This document shows, one piece after another, positions 25,269 through 34,130 of a DNA stretch of 64,000 nt (position 1 is its first letter; every line of letters starts with the position of its first letter). The position numbers and the translations under genes are program-made. The stretch is from Actinoalloteichus fjordicus (GTDB lineage: Bacteria; Actinomycetota; Actinomycetes; Mycobacteriales; Pseudonocardiaceae). The stretch spans positions 4,146,249-4,210,248 of the forward strand of contig NZ_CP016076.1 of the NCBI RefSeq assembly GCF_001941625.1. The letters run 5' to 3'. The notes under the pieces were generated by a model. It was not told the origin of the DNA, did not search any database, and was given only the letters and a program-made list of their open reading frames with translations.

Positions 25269-26165
25269 TCAGGCAGGCAGGCCGACCAAGGGAGCGCTGT
25301 CCCGCCACAGGGCGTCCCGGGCCTCCTCGTCGCGGGCGAGTTCCGAGGGTTCGAGCCACGTGAGCGCGTCGCGTCGGACGGCCGCGTAATAGCGTCCGGC
25401 GGGCGGGCGGACCGTTCCCAGGGCGATCGCGGCGAGGTTACCGCCTGCTGCTTCCTTGCTGTTGAACCGTCGCACCAGCCTGCGTAAGACGGCGCCGAAG
25501 GTCCGCCAGACGAACCGAGCCATCGGCGGCGCGCTGCGCAGCAGTCCGGTGCCGGGTGTGGGGCCGGGGTCGTAGGCCAGGACGGTCAGGTTCCTCGCCC
25601 TCGCCGCAGGCTGGAGCGCGAGTGCCCGGGCGGTCAGGATGTTGCAGAGCTTCGACGAGGAGTAGGCCCGCCCGGCTGCGGTGCGGGGCTGCGCGTCCCG
25701 CGCCGGATCGCGATCCGGGTGCGCCAGCAGGGCGGCGCTCGCGTGACGAGGCGGGGGAATCATCGTGCCCTCCGCCGGGTCGTGGGTGCCGCTGGTGGTC
25801 AGCGACACGACGGCGTTCTCGGCCAAGAGGGGCAGCAGCAGCCGGAGCAGCAGGTAGTGCGCCAGGTGGTTGACGCCGAAGGCCGTCTCGAACCCGTCGT
25901 CCGTGCGACCGTCGCCGTCCGGCGGGTTGATGCCTGCATTGAGGACCAGGGCGTCGATCTTGTCGGGACCGAGCCGTTCTCGCACGGCGTCGGCGAAGGC
26001 GCGCACGTCCGCGAGCCGGGTGAGGTCGAGCGGGATGGGCTCCGCCCCGGTCGGCGCGTGGCCGCGGGTGCCCAGCAGCAGGCGAGTGTCCGGGGTGGCG
26101 AGGATCTGTCGCGCGGTCAGCTCGCCGAAGCCGGATGTTCCGCCGGTCATCACGATCGTTCTCAT
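25269..26165 (-). CDS. Short-chain dehydrogenase/reductase
   Basis: 298 residues from MRTIVMTGGTSGFG. Rossmann cofactor motif TGGTSGFG near the start, LNAGIN (NAG motif), catalytic Tyr and Lys in YSSSKLCN. The extended C-terminus resembles retinol dehydrogenase/protochlorophyllide reductase-like SDRs. GAGG stands about 9 nt upstream. Divergent from the TetR gene, with two dyads between them, so it is probably repressed by that regulator. Confidence 0.87.
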   Translation of the reverse strand: MRTIVMTGGTSGFGELTARQILATPDTRLLLGTRGHAPTGAEPIPLDLTRLADVRAFADAVRERLGPDKIDALVLNAGINPPDGDGRTDDGFETAFGVNHLAHYLLLRLLLPLLAENAVVSLTTSGTHDPAEGTMIPPPRHASAALLAHPDRDPARDAQPRTAAGRAYSSSKLCNILTARALALQPAARARNLTVLAYDPGPTPGTGLLRSAPPMARFVWRTFGAVLRRLVRRFNSKEAAGGNLAAIALGTVRPPAGRYYAAVRRDALTWLEPSELARDEEARDALWRDSAPLVGLPA

Positions 26166-26193
26166 CAGGACGCACCTCGCTGTCACATAAAAT

Positions 26194-26230
26194 GAGTGGA
26201 GACTCCGGTTACTATAGTGAGTTTCGACTC
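26194..26230. promoter_or_regulatory. Paired dyads in the SDR/TetR intergenic region
   Basis: Two copies of GAGT-N4-ACTC at 26194-26205 and 26219-26230, 25 bp apart, enclosed by ATAA (left) and TTAT (right). Good candidate operator for the TetR protein. Confidence 0.5.
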
Positions 26231-26321
26231 GACTTATCAACGACCACTGCGCGGTAACGTGAACCGACGAACGCAGGCCTCTCCGGTGGGACTCGCGGCA
26301 GCCGCTCGATGGGGATGACAG

Positions 26322-26930
26322 ATGACGACGAGGGACCAGGCGGCCACCAACTCGGCTCGGACGCCGCTGCGCGCCGACGCACGTCGCAACCGAGAACGAG
26401 TCCTGGAAGCAGCCGACGCCGTCTTCTCCGAGGTCGGCCCGGCCGCCTCCACCGAGGAGGTGGCGCGACGGGCGGGCGTCGCGATCGGCACCGTGTTCCG
26501 CCACTTCCCCACCAAGGAGGCGCTGATCGAGGCAGTCGCGATCGGCCGCCTCACCCAGCTGACCGCCGAGGCCGAGCGACTCAGCGACACTGCGGACGCC
26601 GACGCCGCCTTCCGCACGTTCTTCCATCGCTGGATCGAACTCTCAGCGACGAAGCACCAGTTCGCCACCGCGCTGGCGCACTCCGGCACCGACGTGCAGC
26701 AGATCACCAGCACACACCCGGGGGTCGTCCAGCAGCTTCACCAGGCCGTGGCCGGGCTGCTCGCCCGAGCCCAGCAAGATGGCAGCCTGCGACCGGACCT
26801 GAGCACGTCGGACGTCGTCGCGCTCATGGTCGGAGCCTCACACGCGCACGAACACATCGGCCCCGACCCGACGCAGCGCGCACACCTGTTGTCGGTGATC
26901 TTCGACGGGCTGCGGGGGCGGCGGGGCTGA
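26322..26930 (+). CDS. TetR-family transcriptional regulator
   Basis: 202 residues. N-terminal helix-turn-helix (about 20-65, RRNRERVLEAADAVFSEVGPAASTEEVARRAGVAIGTVFRHFPTKEALI) and a helical ligand-binding domain. Divergent from the SDR gene. Confidence 0.9.
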   Translation: MTTRDQAATNSARTPLRADARRNRERVLEAADAVFSEVGPAASTEEVARRAGVAIGTVFRHFPTKEALIEAVAIGRLTQLTAEAERLSDTADADAAFRTFFHRWIELSATKHQFATALAHSGTDVQQITSTHPGVVQQLHQAVAGLLARAQQDGSLRPDLSTSDVVALMVGASHAHEHIGPDPTQRAHLLSVIFDGLRGRRG

Positions 26931-27054
26931 GGCGCGCTGCGGCGGTGGGAGCTGGGTCGCGACTGCCGGATCTAGTACGTCCCCGTGGAATTCGATGAGC
27001 CTCCGGATGACGGCAGCCCGGCGCTGAGCTCTCCCGTCGAGACGCCCTCGCAGC

Positions 27055-27309
27055 TCAAGAAGGGTTCTGATCAGCGACGACGGGATCGGGGGTATCAAGA
27101 TCGTCGCCGGATGTCGCCGCGCTGTGCACCCGTGGGTCGGGCGGCGGTGAGCCGGACGCATCGCCAGCGAAAACAAGTTGATCATGCCGCTTGCACAGCA
27201 GCCGGACCTTGTGTCGGCGGCCGGCCAGCTTCTCCCCGGCGACCGCAGTCGCGCCGCACATCCAGCACCGTCCACCGAATGCCGCCACGCGCACGATCCC
27301 TGCCGCCAT
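27055..27309 (-). CDS. Small zinc-finger-like hypothetical protein
   Basis: 84 residues from MAAGIVRVAAFGGRCWMCG with AAGG 8 nt upstream. C-W-M-C then C-K-R-H 25 residues later suggests one zinc site; the tail is Pro/Ser/Asp-rich. Function unknown. Confidence 0.55.
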   Translation of the reverse strand: MAAGIVRVAAFGGRCWMCGATAVAGEKLAGRRHKVRLLCKRHDQLVFAGDASGSPPPDPRVHSAATSGDDLDTPDPVVADQNPS

Positions 27310-27507
27310 CAGTCTGCCTTTCCGCTGATCCTCTGTTGAGACAGAACTGATCATCACGGCGCGGCGCCATCTCCGCCTGGGCACATCGCGATCACACCCG
27401 ACTACGCCCGAAGTCTCACCCGGTTGAGGACGTGCCGGAGATGTTGCGGGACTCCGCAGGATCGGTGCCACGTTTCAGCCAGTGCCAGCACCGGACGTGA
27501 CCATCAC

Positions 27508-27690
27508 GTTGCGATCCACACCGGCCCGAAGGGCCGGTGCCACTAGGGGCCGTGGTGTCCGGAGTGGGCGCCGGCGCTGTTGCGATCCTCATCGGCCCCG
27601 AAAGGCCGGTGCCACACACCGAGGTCGTCGGCGGTGCCGCTGTAGAGGCCGTGGTTGCGATCCTCACCGGCTCCGAAGGGCCGGTGCCAC
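27508..27690 (-). CRISPR. 37-nt repeat CRISPR array 4, 3 repeats
   Basis: Copies start at 27508 (36 nt, one base shorter, far end), 27579 and 27654. Stem CACCGG/CCGGTG type with point changes in each copy (CATCGG..AAAGG in the middle one). Leader to the right. Confidence 0.92.
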
Positions 27691-27830
27691 CCTGCCGGAG
27701 CAGGGGCATTGAACTTCTCAACACCGCAAGGTTATCGAGCAGTGACCGACACCTCCGGCGACCGGTTCGGAACCATCAGGCGTGGCGCACGACGCTTGCC
27801 CTCCCGAACCGCGCAGGGGCCGGTTGTACG
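27691..27830 (-). promoter_or_regulatory. Leader of array 4
   Basis: Same conserved blocks as the array 3 leader, e.g. CCCTGC-N4-GCAGGG, CAAGGTTATCGAGCAGTGACC, GGTTCGGAA and CACGACGCTTGCCCTCCC. Confidence 0.83.
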
Positions 27831-27860
27831 GTCAGCGACAAGGCGGATATGCGCGGTAGA

Positions 27861-28742
27861 TCAACGGGTCAGGGCGATCAGTTCGTCGATCACCGGCTCT
27901 GGGCCGCCGTAGGTGAGGTGTGCGATGGCCGCCATCGGTGCGACCACCTGACTCCACGAATACAGCCTGTCCCCATCGAGCCCGCACGCCGCCGCCACCC
28001 GCTGACAGCGGGCCTCGACACCCTCGTGTCCGGCACCGGCCACCACATAGTCGACGGCGTCGTAACACGGATCTCCGAGACACGCCTTCGGATCGATCGC
28101 GATCAGCCCCCGCGACGGACCGCCGTCCAGAACGTTGCCGAGGTGCAGATCGCCGTGCAACAACACGGTCGTGGCCTGGGTGTCCAGCAGCGTCGCACAA
28201 CGCCGTATCGTCCGTTGCCACGTGGCCTCGTCGATCCGCGCGCCGATAGCGGGTTCGGCCAGCCTGCGGCCGATCCGGACGAAGGCCTCGTCACACCGAC
28301 CGCGCAGGTCCCACGGCCAGTGCGCGGGCGGGGTCACGGCGTGCAGGGCGGCCAGCAGCTCGGCCCATCGCGGTGGTAATGACGTCGGTGGCAGGTCCTC
28401 GGCCTCGGTGCCGGGGAGGACCTCCGCCAGCACCATCGCCCCGGCCTCGGCATCGGCGGCCAACACGGCGGGCACCCGACCGGACGGCGCGAACACGCGC
28501 AGCATCTCCACCTGCCTGGTCAACAACGCCCGATCCGGACTGAGCTTGAGAACCGCAGGCGTTCCGTCCGGCCATCGACAGCGCAGGACGACCGATGAGG
28601 CGCCGCTCGCGAACAGCTCACCGAGCACGAGGCCCCACCGGGAGGCCAGATCCGCAGCGACGGACGGGACCGCTGCGAGCCAACCCTCGGCCGCAGAACC
28701 GAACCGGTCGCTCAACCGTGCGCCGATGTCTTCCACGTTCAC
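27861..28742 (-). CDS. APH/streptomycin-type phosphotransferase-like kinase
   Basis: 293 residues, GTG start (V-N-V-E-D). Kinase-like fold: TPAVLKLSPD (ATP lysine), catalytic loop VLLHGDLHLGNVL and metal site AIDPKACLGDPCYDAVDYV. Best fit is the APH(6)/hydroxyurea phosphotransferase family, which inactivates aminoglycosides or hydroxyurea by phosphorylation; the substrate is not predictable. Its 3' end lies 31 nt from the leader of array 4. Confidence 0.85.
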   Translation of the reverse strand: MNVEDIGARLSDRFGSAAEGWLAAVPSVAADLASRWGLVLGELFASGASSVVLRCRWPDGTPAVLKLSPDRALLTRQVEMLRVFAPSGRVPAVLAADAEAGAMVLAEVLPGTEAEDLPPTSLPPRWAELLAALHAVTPPAHWPWDLRGRCDEAFVRIGRRLAEPAIGARIDEATWQRTIRRCATLLDTQATTVLLHGDLHLGNVLDGGPSRGLIAIDPKACLGDPCYDAVDYVVAGAGHEGVEARCQRVAAACGLDGDRLYSWSQVVAPMAAIAHLTYGGPEPVIDELIALTR

Positions 28743-28816
28743 CTGGGCAGCCTGCACGCAGAACCGCCTAGATGCACCCGATTTTCGTAGCGGTGCGTCG
28801 ACTACAGCCGCCCGCC

Positions 28817-28928
28817 GTCTCGATCTGTGCTGGTTCCGGAAGACCGGTGCCGCCTGGCGACAAGCTTCCACACGGGATACCGGCTCGCGCGAGTTGCCAT
28901 CCACACCGGCCCGGAGGACCGGTGCAAT
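28817..28928 (-). repeat. Relic of a 37-nt repeat array
   Basis: Two decayed repeats about 74 nt apart: one ending GAAGACCGGTGCCGCC near 28854, a fuller one at 28893-28928 (GTTGCCATCCACACCGG ... GGACCGGTGCAAT). Spacing equals the array period. No leader is left. Confidence 0.6.
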
Positions 28929-29048
28929 TCCCGCGGCGATCGAGCGGCTCGCCTCCGCAATGGAGCGGGTGGCCGACGCGCAGGAGGAGCCGCCGCAGCG
29001 ACAGAGATGAGCAGTCTTCCCCGAAAGCGCAGATCTCCTGCGTATGAA

Positions 29049-29091
29049 CCCAAGAGGCGCCTGCACCGAGGTGGTTCGGGCGCCTCTTTTT
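29049..29091 (+). terminator. Rho-independent terminator
   Basis: AAGAGGCGCC paired with GGCGCCTCTT, followed by Ts; faces rightwards after the possible gene tail ending at 29010. Confidence 0.65.
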
Positions 29092-29250
29092 GCCGTGACC
29101 AGACCACGGCGGGTCCGCCCACCATCCCGAGCACCAACAGGAGGCCCGCATGTCATCTCCCCGCCCGCCCCGGCACCGTCCGCCCGGCCCGCCTGCCGCG
29201 TCCGGACCGCCGCCGACACCAGCGGGGCGGACGACGCCGCTGAACGACCG

Positions 29251-29285
29251 GTGCCCCCGCGACCGTCGTGGTCGCGGGGGCACCG
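29251..29285 (+). terminator. Perfect hairpin, probable terminator
   Basis: 15-bp stem GGTGCCCCCGCGACC with its complement, loop GTCGT; no T-run. Confidence 0.55.
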
Positions 29286-29345
29286 TCACGTCTCGACATG
29301 GTCACAACCGGTATCCAACTCTCGTCGCGGCGCGATGATCCCGCC

Positions 29346-29966
29346 ATGACGCCCGCACGTCCCGCCCTGCTGCTCGCCGCCGTCGCGCTGCTCGCCGCGT
29401 GCACCACCACCGACCCCGGCACCGCGACAGCCGACCCGGCAGGCCGCCCCGAATCTGCGGCACCGACCGTGACGACCGGGGAACTGGACGAGGAATCGGC
29501 CCCCGAACCTGCGCCTGCGCCTGCAGTGGAGTTCTCCGAACGCGACCTGGAGATCGTCGAGATCGGCGAACCCATCGACCTCGGTCAGGGGACGGCTACG
29601 GCCACCGTCACCGGCACCGCCGTCGATCCGGGATGTACCTCGCAGTGGGCGAGCCCTCCGTCGCGCGGGCATTTCGTGGTCGTGGACATCACCGTCGAGG
29701 TCCACCAGACGGCCGGGACGTTGAACATCACCCCGTTCGATTTCGGCATCATCTCCGCAGACGGCGTGGGTGAGGGTGACTCTGCGTCGATCGAGTCCTA
29801 CTCGTGTATGGACGACGCAGACCAGTTCCCCATCGGCGGGATGCGGTCGGGCACGACCTATCACGCACGGATCACGCTCGACACGGCGCATGCCAGCGGG
29901 GTTGTGACGTTCGATCCGATGTTCGGAATCCGGCCTGCGGGGAACGGCTGGGAATGGGAGTACTGA
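29346..29966 (+). CDS. Secreted lipoprotein (DUF4352-like)
   Basis: 206 residues. Lipoprotein signal peptide with lipobox LLAAC (Cys about 19), Pro/Glu/Ala-rich linker to about 65, then an Ig-like beta domain (GTATATVTGTAVDPGCTSQW ... GHFVVVDITVEVHQTAGTLNITPFDF) resembling DUF4352 proteins. The role is unknown. A strong terminator hairpin follows at 29981-30013. Confidence 0.75.
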   Translation: MTPARPALLLAAVALLAACTTTDPGTATADPAGRPESAAPTVTTGELDEESAPEPAPAPAVEFSERDLEIVEIGEPIDLGQGTATATVTGTAVDPGCTSQWASPPSRGHFVVVDITVEVHQTAGTLNITPFDFGIISADGVGEGDSASIESYSCMDDADQFPIGGMRSGTTYHARITLDTAHASGVVTFDPMFGIRPAGNGWEWEY

Positions 29967-29980
29967 CCCCGCGAATGACA

Positions 29981-30013
29981 GCGCCCCCGCACCGCGCTGG
30001 TGCGGGGGCGCTG
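29981..30013 (+). terminator. Terminator of the lipoprotein gene
   Basis: Perfect stem AGCGCCCCCGCAC with GTGCGGGGGCGCT, 7-nt loop, 15 nt past the stop codon. Confidence 0.8.
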
Positions 30014-30062
30014 CGTACGTCCGTCAGGCCTCCGAGATGCGTCGCAGTAGCAGTCCGGTGGG

Positions 30063-30395
30063 GTTGCGATCCTCACCGGCCCCGAAGGGCCGGTGCCACC
30101 GCGAACAGACCTGCCCTGGGCCACCGCCCGCACCGCGTTGCGATCCTCACCGGCCCCGAAGGGCCGGTGCCACCCGGAGATGTGGCAGGACCCGGTCGGC
30201 CACGTGGCCTGGTTGCGATCCTCACCGGCCCCGAAGGGCCGGTGCCACACGGATCAAGACCAACCAGTGGGAGGACAAGGAGGGGTTGCGATCCTCACCG
30301 GCCCCGAAGGGCCGGTGCCACAAGGCGACCGACATCACCCCCGTTAGCCCATGAGGGTGTTGCGATCCTCACCGGCCCCGAAGGGCCGGTGCCAC
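30063..30395 (-). CRISPR. 37-nt repeat CRISPR array 5, 5 repeats
   Basis: Identical repeats (CACCGG/CCGGTG stem, CGAA loop) starting at 30063, 30137, 30212, 30285 and 30359; spacers 36-38 nt. Leader to the right, far end next to the lipoprotein terminator. Confidence 0.95.
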
Positions 30396-30530
30396 CCTGC
30401 CTCAGCAGGGATGTCATGTCTCCCAGCATCGCAAGGTTATCGGGTAGAGACCAACACGCCCGTCGGCAGGTTCGGAAGGATCAGGCGTGTCGCACGACGC
30501 TTGCCCTCCCTAACCGGGCCGAGCCTATGA
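30396..30530 (-). promoter_or_regulatory. Leader of array 5
   Basis: Conserved blocks as in the other three leaders: CCCTGC-N4-GCAGGG, GCAAGGTTATCGGG, GACCAACACGCCCG, CAGGCGTGTCGCACGACGC. Confidence 0.85.
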
Positions 30531-31094
30531 CCGATACCAGCGAGAGAGCCACAGCCCGACTCCCCAGGACAAGCGGTCGGCTGACGATGACATCCTTGCA
30601 TACGCCAGCACGGGCAGTCCTATGGTGACCACGCCCTCGGGATCGCAAGGAGGTCGCAGAGCACCGGATCGAGCACAGACCACGCGCGCTGATCACCGCT
30701 AAGTCCAACCCGTCACCCACAGATCAGGGTGCGCAGTTCGCCACCGTCGCCGCCCCCGAACCCCGGCATCGCCCGACGCGATACGGCAGACGGCGGTGCG
30801 TCGCGCCGACGGTGCGGGCGGGCGAATTGGGTTGGGCGGGCGAGTTTGCGGCGACCGAACGGCCGCTTGACGGTGTCCGGGGTCACACCTAGCGTTGAAA
30901 CCGCTTTCGGTGCTGTTTCGGCACGTGAGAGCTATCCCTCGGACCCGACGCCGTCGGCCTTGGGGGCCACGCCTGCCCGCGCGGCCCCCTGCTGAACGAC
31001 GCCTCGGCTCCTCCGGCGTCCGCCGTGGTCGACTCGGCCGGGCGCGCGCAGGACGGCAGGTGGTCCGCGCCGGTCTCGACTCGAAAGGTCCACA
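30531..31094. other. Intergenic region upstream of the GH43 gene
   Basis: No gene recognised. Contains a LacI-type half-symmetric site at 30895-30910 and the GH43 promoter. Confidence 0.5.
30895..30910. promoter_or_regulatory. LacI-family operator-like site
   Basis: TTGAAACCGCTTTCGG: GAAA-N4-TTTC core, one arm differing from the perfect dyad at 40855-40870. About 185 bp before the GH43 start. Confidence 0.5.
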
Positions 31095-32105
31095 ATGGAC
31101 GAACTCCGAACTCCCGGGCGCCGGGGAGTGCTCAAGGCGATGGGGCTGGGGGCGGCCGTCGCCGCCACCACGTTCACCGTCGGGCCTGCCGCCCACGCCG
31201 CCGTCTCAGCCCGCCCGGCACCACGGCAGGCCGACCAGCAGTGGAGCAATCCGATCATCCGGCACATCCACACCGCCGACCCCGCCGTGCTGGTGCACCA
31301 GGACCGCGTCTACCTGTATGCCGGTCGCGACGTCGCCGCGCCGGGTGCCACCGACTTCCTGATCAACGACTGGCACGTGTTCTCCAGCGACGACCTGACC
31401 ACGTGGACCGATCACGGCCCCCGGCTGAGTTGGCGGGACTTCTCCTGGTCGGACGGTGCCGCCTATGCCAGTCAGTGTGTGGAGCGCGACGGGCGCTTCT
31501 ACTGGTATGTGCCGATCGCCGACCGTGGTCCGGCCTGGTTCTCCATCGGTGTGGCGGTCGGCGACTCGCCGCTGGGTCCGTTCCGCGATGCTCGGGGCAC
31601 GCCGCTGGTCAGCGGCAGCGATCCCAGTGCCCCGACGCTGAACATCGACCCCACGGTGTACGTCGATCCGAGCGGGCGGGCACATCTGTACTGGGGTTCA
31701 TGGTGGGAGCTGCGGTATGCCCCGCTGGCCGACGACATGATCTCGCTGGCCGGGCCGATCCAGACGATCTCGGGGCTGCCGGGCTTCTGGGAGGCGCCCT
31801 TCCTGCATCGCCGGAACGATCTGTACTACCTGTCCTACGCGGCGGGCGGCAATCCGGCCACGATCGACTATGCGACGTCGTCGTCGCCGACGGGGCCGTG
31901 GACGTTCCGGGGCACGGTGAACGGTCGGGTGAGCAGTCCGACGAATCACCAGGCGTTCTTCGAGTTCCGGGGTCGGTGGTACATCGCCTATCACACCTCC
32001 GACCTGCCCGGCGGCACTCAGTTCCGTCGTTCGGTGTGTCTGGACCGGGTGGAGTACGACGCCGCCGGGCTGATGCTGCCGGTCCAGCAGACCAGGCAGC
32101 TCTGA
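31095..32105 (+). CDS. Secreted glycoside hydrolase family 43
   Basis: 336 residues. Tat-type signal (G-R-R-G-V-L-K then a hydrophobic stretch, cleavage after AHA). Five-bladed propeller enzyme: nucleophile-side Asp in HTADPAVLVHQDRVYLY, second Asp in NIDPTVYVD, general-acid Glu in FWEAPFLHRRNDLYYLSYA. GH43 members release arabinose or xylose units from plant polysaccharides. A LacI-like operator lies upstream; it starts the arabinoside locus. Confidence 0.87.
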   Translation: MDELRTPGRRGVLKAMGLGAAVAATTFTVGPAAHAAVSARPAPRQADQQWSNPIIRHIHTADPAVLVHQDRVYLYAGRDVAAPGATDFLINDWHVFSSDDLTTWTDHGPRLSWRDFSWSDGAAYASQCVERDGRFYWYVPIADRGPAWFSIGVAVGDSPLGPFRDARGTPLVSGSDPSAPTLNIDPTVYVDPSGRAHLYWGSWWELRYAPLADDMISLAGPIQTISGLPGFWEAPFLHRRNDLYYLSYAAGGNPATIDYATSSSPTGPWTFRGTVNGRVSSPTNHQAFFEFRGRWYIAYHTSDLPGGTQFRRSVCLDRVEYDAAGLMLPVQQTRQL

Positions 32106-32199
32106 TCTCGACCACCCCGATCACGCCCTCTCGCCGACGCTCCACCGCCGGCGAGATCACCGCCGCCGAACTCGTAGCCTCAACGAAGAGGAGATGATC

Positions 32200-33651
32200 A
32201 TGCGGACCGCCCGAACATCCCGAGTGCTCGCCCTGTCGCTCGCCGCCGCGTTGTCCTTCGCGACACCGGTCGCCGCCGAGCCCGCCGATTCGCCGCCCGC
32301 AGGCCCCGGCTCGACCGACATCAGCGCGACGGCCGCCGTCGCCCCCGTGCCCGCCCTCGCGCCGATCACGCCGGCTCAGTCGGCAGGCCAGCCTGCCGAT
32401 GCGCAGCCTGCGCAGGGCAAGCAGGCTCGGGTCCCCCGGTTCCTGATCGATGCGGGCGCCTACACCGGCAACAGCCGCGAGTCGGCCAACTTCGTGGTGC
32501 GCTGGGGCGACTCGGTCGACGTCGTCCGCTGGGCGCAGGAGAACCGGGGCATCGCCGACTATCCCGCCTACGTGCTGGACGTGATGGAGCGGACCTACGA
32601 CTACTACGTGCATCAGGTCGGCTTCGCCGATCCGAACGCGTTGTCGCCGGGACGGGACTTCAAGATCAACCTGTATCTGTGCGGCAGCTGGTCCGGCGGC
32701 TTCCTGCCGCCCGCGAACTGGGCGGGCGCCGACGACGTCGGAGCGGGACACATGTGTCTGCCCTACGACAAGATCTGGGACGACTGGGTGGAGTCGCACG
32801 AGTTCGTCCACGTCCTCCAGGTCTATGCCAGCCAGCAGAACCGGGCGGCGGGCAACGGCGGCGGCTTCGGCGAGGGCAACCGGTACTCCGGCCCGTTCTG
32901 GGAGGCCCACGCCAACTACATGGCCCGGATGCGCAGGCCCGAGGTCGTCACCGGCTCCGGCTACTACGGCCGACACCACTATCGCTGGCTCGACCAGCAG
33001 ACCTACTACGGCGACTGGACGCTGATCAACACGCTGCGGGACCGCTACGGCACGTCGTTCGTCGACGACCTGTGGTTCGAGGCGCGGCAGGGCGAGCACC
33101 CGATCACGACGATCAAGCGGGTGCTCGGACTGAACCACGGCGCCTTCGCCGAGCTGATCGCCGACCACGCCCGCCGCAACGTCACCTTCGACTACACCGA
33201 CGGCGCGGCGATCCGCAGCGACCTGTGGCGGGGCTCGAATCCGACCTATCGGCCGCTGTACACGGTGTCCTTGCAGGACGCGGGTGGGGGGACGTATCGG
33301 ATTCCGGCGAATCGGGCGCCCCAGCAGTACGGCTACAACCATGTGCAGTTGCAGCCGAACTCCACGGGCGCGGTCTCGGTCCGGCTCGACGGGCAGGCAG
33401 GCGGGGCGCCGAGCCCCGACTGGCGCTTCGGCTTCGTCGCGGTCGGCGCCGACTTCTCCGCCCGGTACAGCCCGTTGTACAGCAGCGGGCAGACGGGATC
33501 GTTCGCGTTGCAGTCCGGTGAGACGCATCTGATCCTGGTGGTGACGGCCACGCCGACGCAGCATGTGAACTACGAGCTGGGCACCCCGAGCCCGGGTTAT
33601 CCGTACCAGGTCACGGTGCAGGGCGGCAGGCCGGTGGCCGGGACGACCTGA
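32200..33651 (+). CDS. Secreted DUF6055-like protein with HEFVH metallopeptidase motif
   Basis: About 483 residues; GGAG 6 nt before ATG at 32200. Sec signal peptide, Pro/Ala linker to about 75, then a domain with ESHEFVHVLQ (H200-E-F-V-H204, an HExxH zinc site), EAHANYMARM downstream as possible third ligand, and a C-terminal beta-sandwich (about 360-480). Resembles DUF6055 secreted proteins of actinomycetes; the substrate is unknown. Placed between GH43 and GH127, it may act on arabinosylated plant cell-wall protein, but this is inference. Confidence 0.75.
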   Translation: MRTARTSRVLALSLAAALSFATPVAAEPADSPPAGPGSTDISATAAVAPVPALAPITPAQSAGQPADAQPAQGKQARVPRFLIDAGAYTGNSRESANFVVRWGDSVDVVRWAQENRGIADYPAYVLDVMERTYDYYVHQVGFADPNALSPGRDFKINLYLCGSWSGGFLPPANWAGADDVGAGHMCLPYDKIWDDWVESHEFVHVLQVYASQQNRAAGNGGGFGEGNRYSGPFWEAHANYMARMRRPEVVTGSGYYGRHHYRWLDQQTYYGDWTLINTLRDRYGTSFVDDLWFEARQGEHPITTIKRVLGLNHGAFAELIADHARRNVTFDYTDGAAIRSDLWRGSNPTYRPLYTVSLQDAGGGTYRIPANRAPQQYGYNHVQLQPNSTGAVSVRLDGQAGGAPSPDWRFGFVAVGADFSARYSPLYSSGQTGSFALQSGETHLILVVTATPTQHVNYELGTPSPGYPYQVTVQGGRPVAGTT

Positions 33652-34130
33652 GTTCGATGGTCCGTTCGCGACGGCCCGCCGACGTGAGCCGGACGCCTCG
33701 CGCAGTGGTGTCGCCTGCTCGCCCGGGTCGGGCGGGCAGGCGGACGCCGAGCGAGGTCGTCAGCGCGCGAGAAGTCGGCGCCGGCGAGACCGGTGACCGC
33801 CGCGGCACGGGCCGGGGTGTACCGGCTACGTCGGCCCCGTCTCGCCTCTCGACCTGCCGCCGAGGCCTTCTATTCTCCAGCGGCGGCAGCGGTCTGCGGA
33901 GCTTCAAGGGCGTCGTCCGGCCGGTCCCGAGGTGGTGTCTGCGGGTGGCGCGGGCGCCGTGCCGGATGCTGTGGCCGGAGCCGCAGGCCGGGACTGTTGA
34001 CGCACTGCTCGACAGTGTCGAGTCAAGGTCCGATGATCCGGGGCCGACCGCGCCCGGCCCCGGTGCCGCCCTCGCTCACCCGCCGTGGATTCGGCCAGGC
34101 CGCCCGTCGCGAGCGACGGCATGAACCGGC
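33652..34130. other. Intergenic region, convergent
   Basis: About 480 bp between two convergent genes. I see no gene, repeat or clear terminator in it. Confidence 0.5.

Larger units (their letters stand above)
28929..29345. other. Intergenic region with two terminator-like hairpins
   Basis: Holds a possible gene tail on the plus strand (IERLASAMERVADAQEE, stop at 29010), a T-run hairpin at 29049-29091 and a perfect hairpin at 29251-29285. A 62-codon open frame at 29150 has AGGAGG before its ATG, but its product is Pro/Arg low-complexity and it crosses the second hairpin, so it is not called. Confidence 0.4.

Noticed and set aside
29040..29095. tRNA-like stretch GGTTCGGGCGCC
   Set aside because: It is one arm of a terminator hairpin; no cloverleaf could be folded.
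29150..29338. 62-codon frame with AGGAGG before the ATG
   Set aside because: Pro/Arg low-complexity product running through a perfect hairpin; possibly a one-base error of a shorter peptide ending at 29243, but not supportable.
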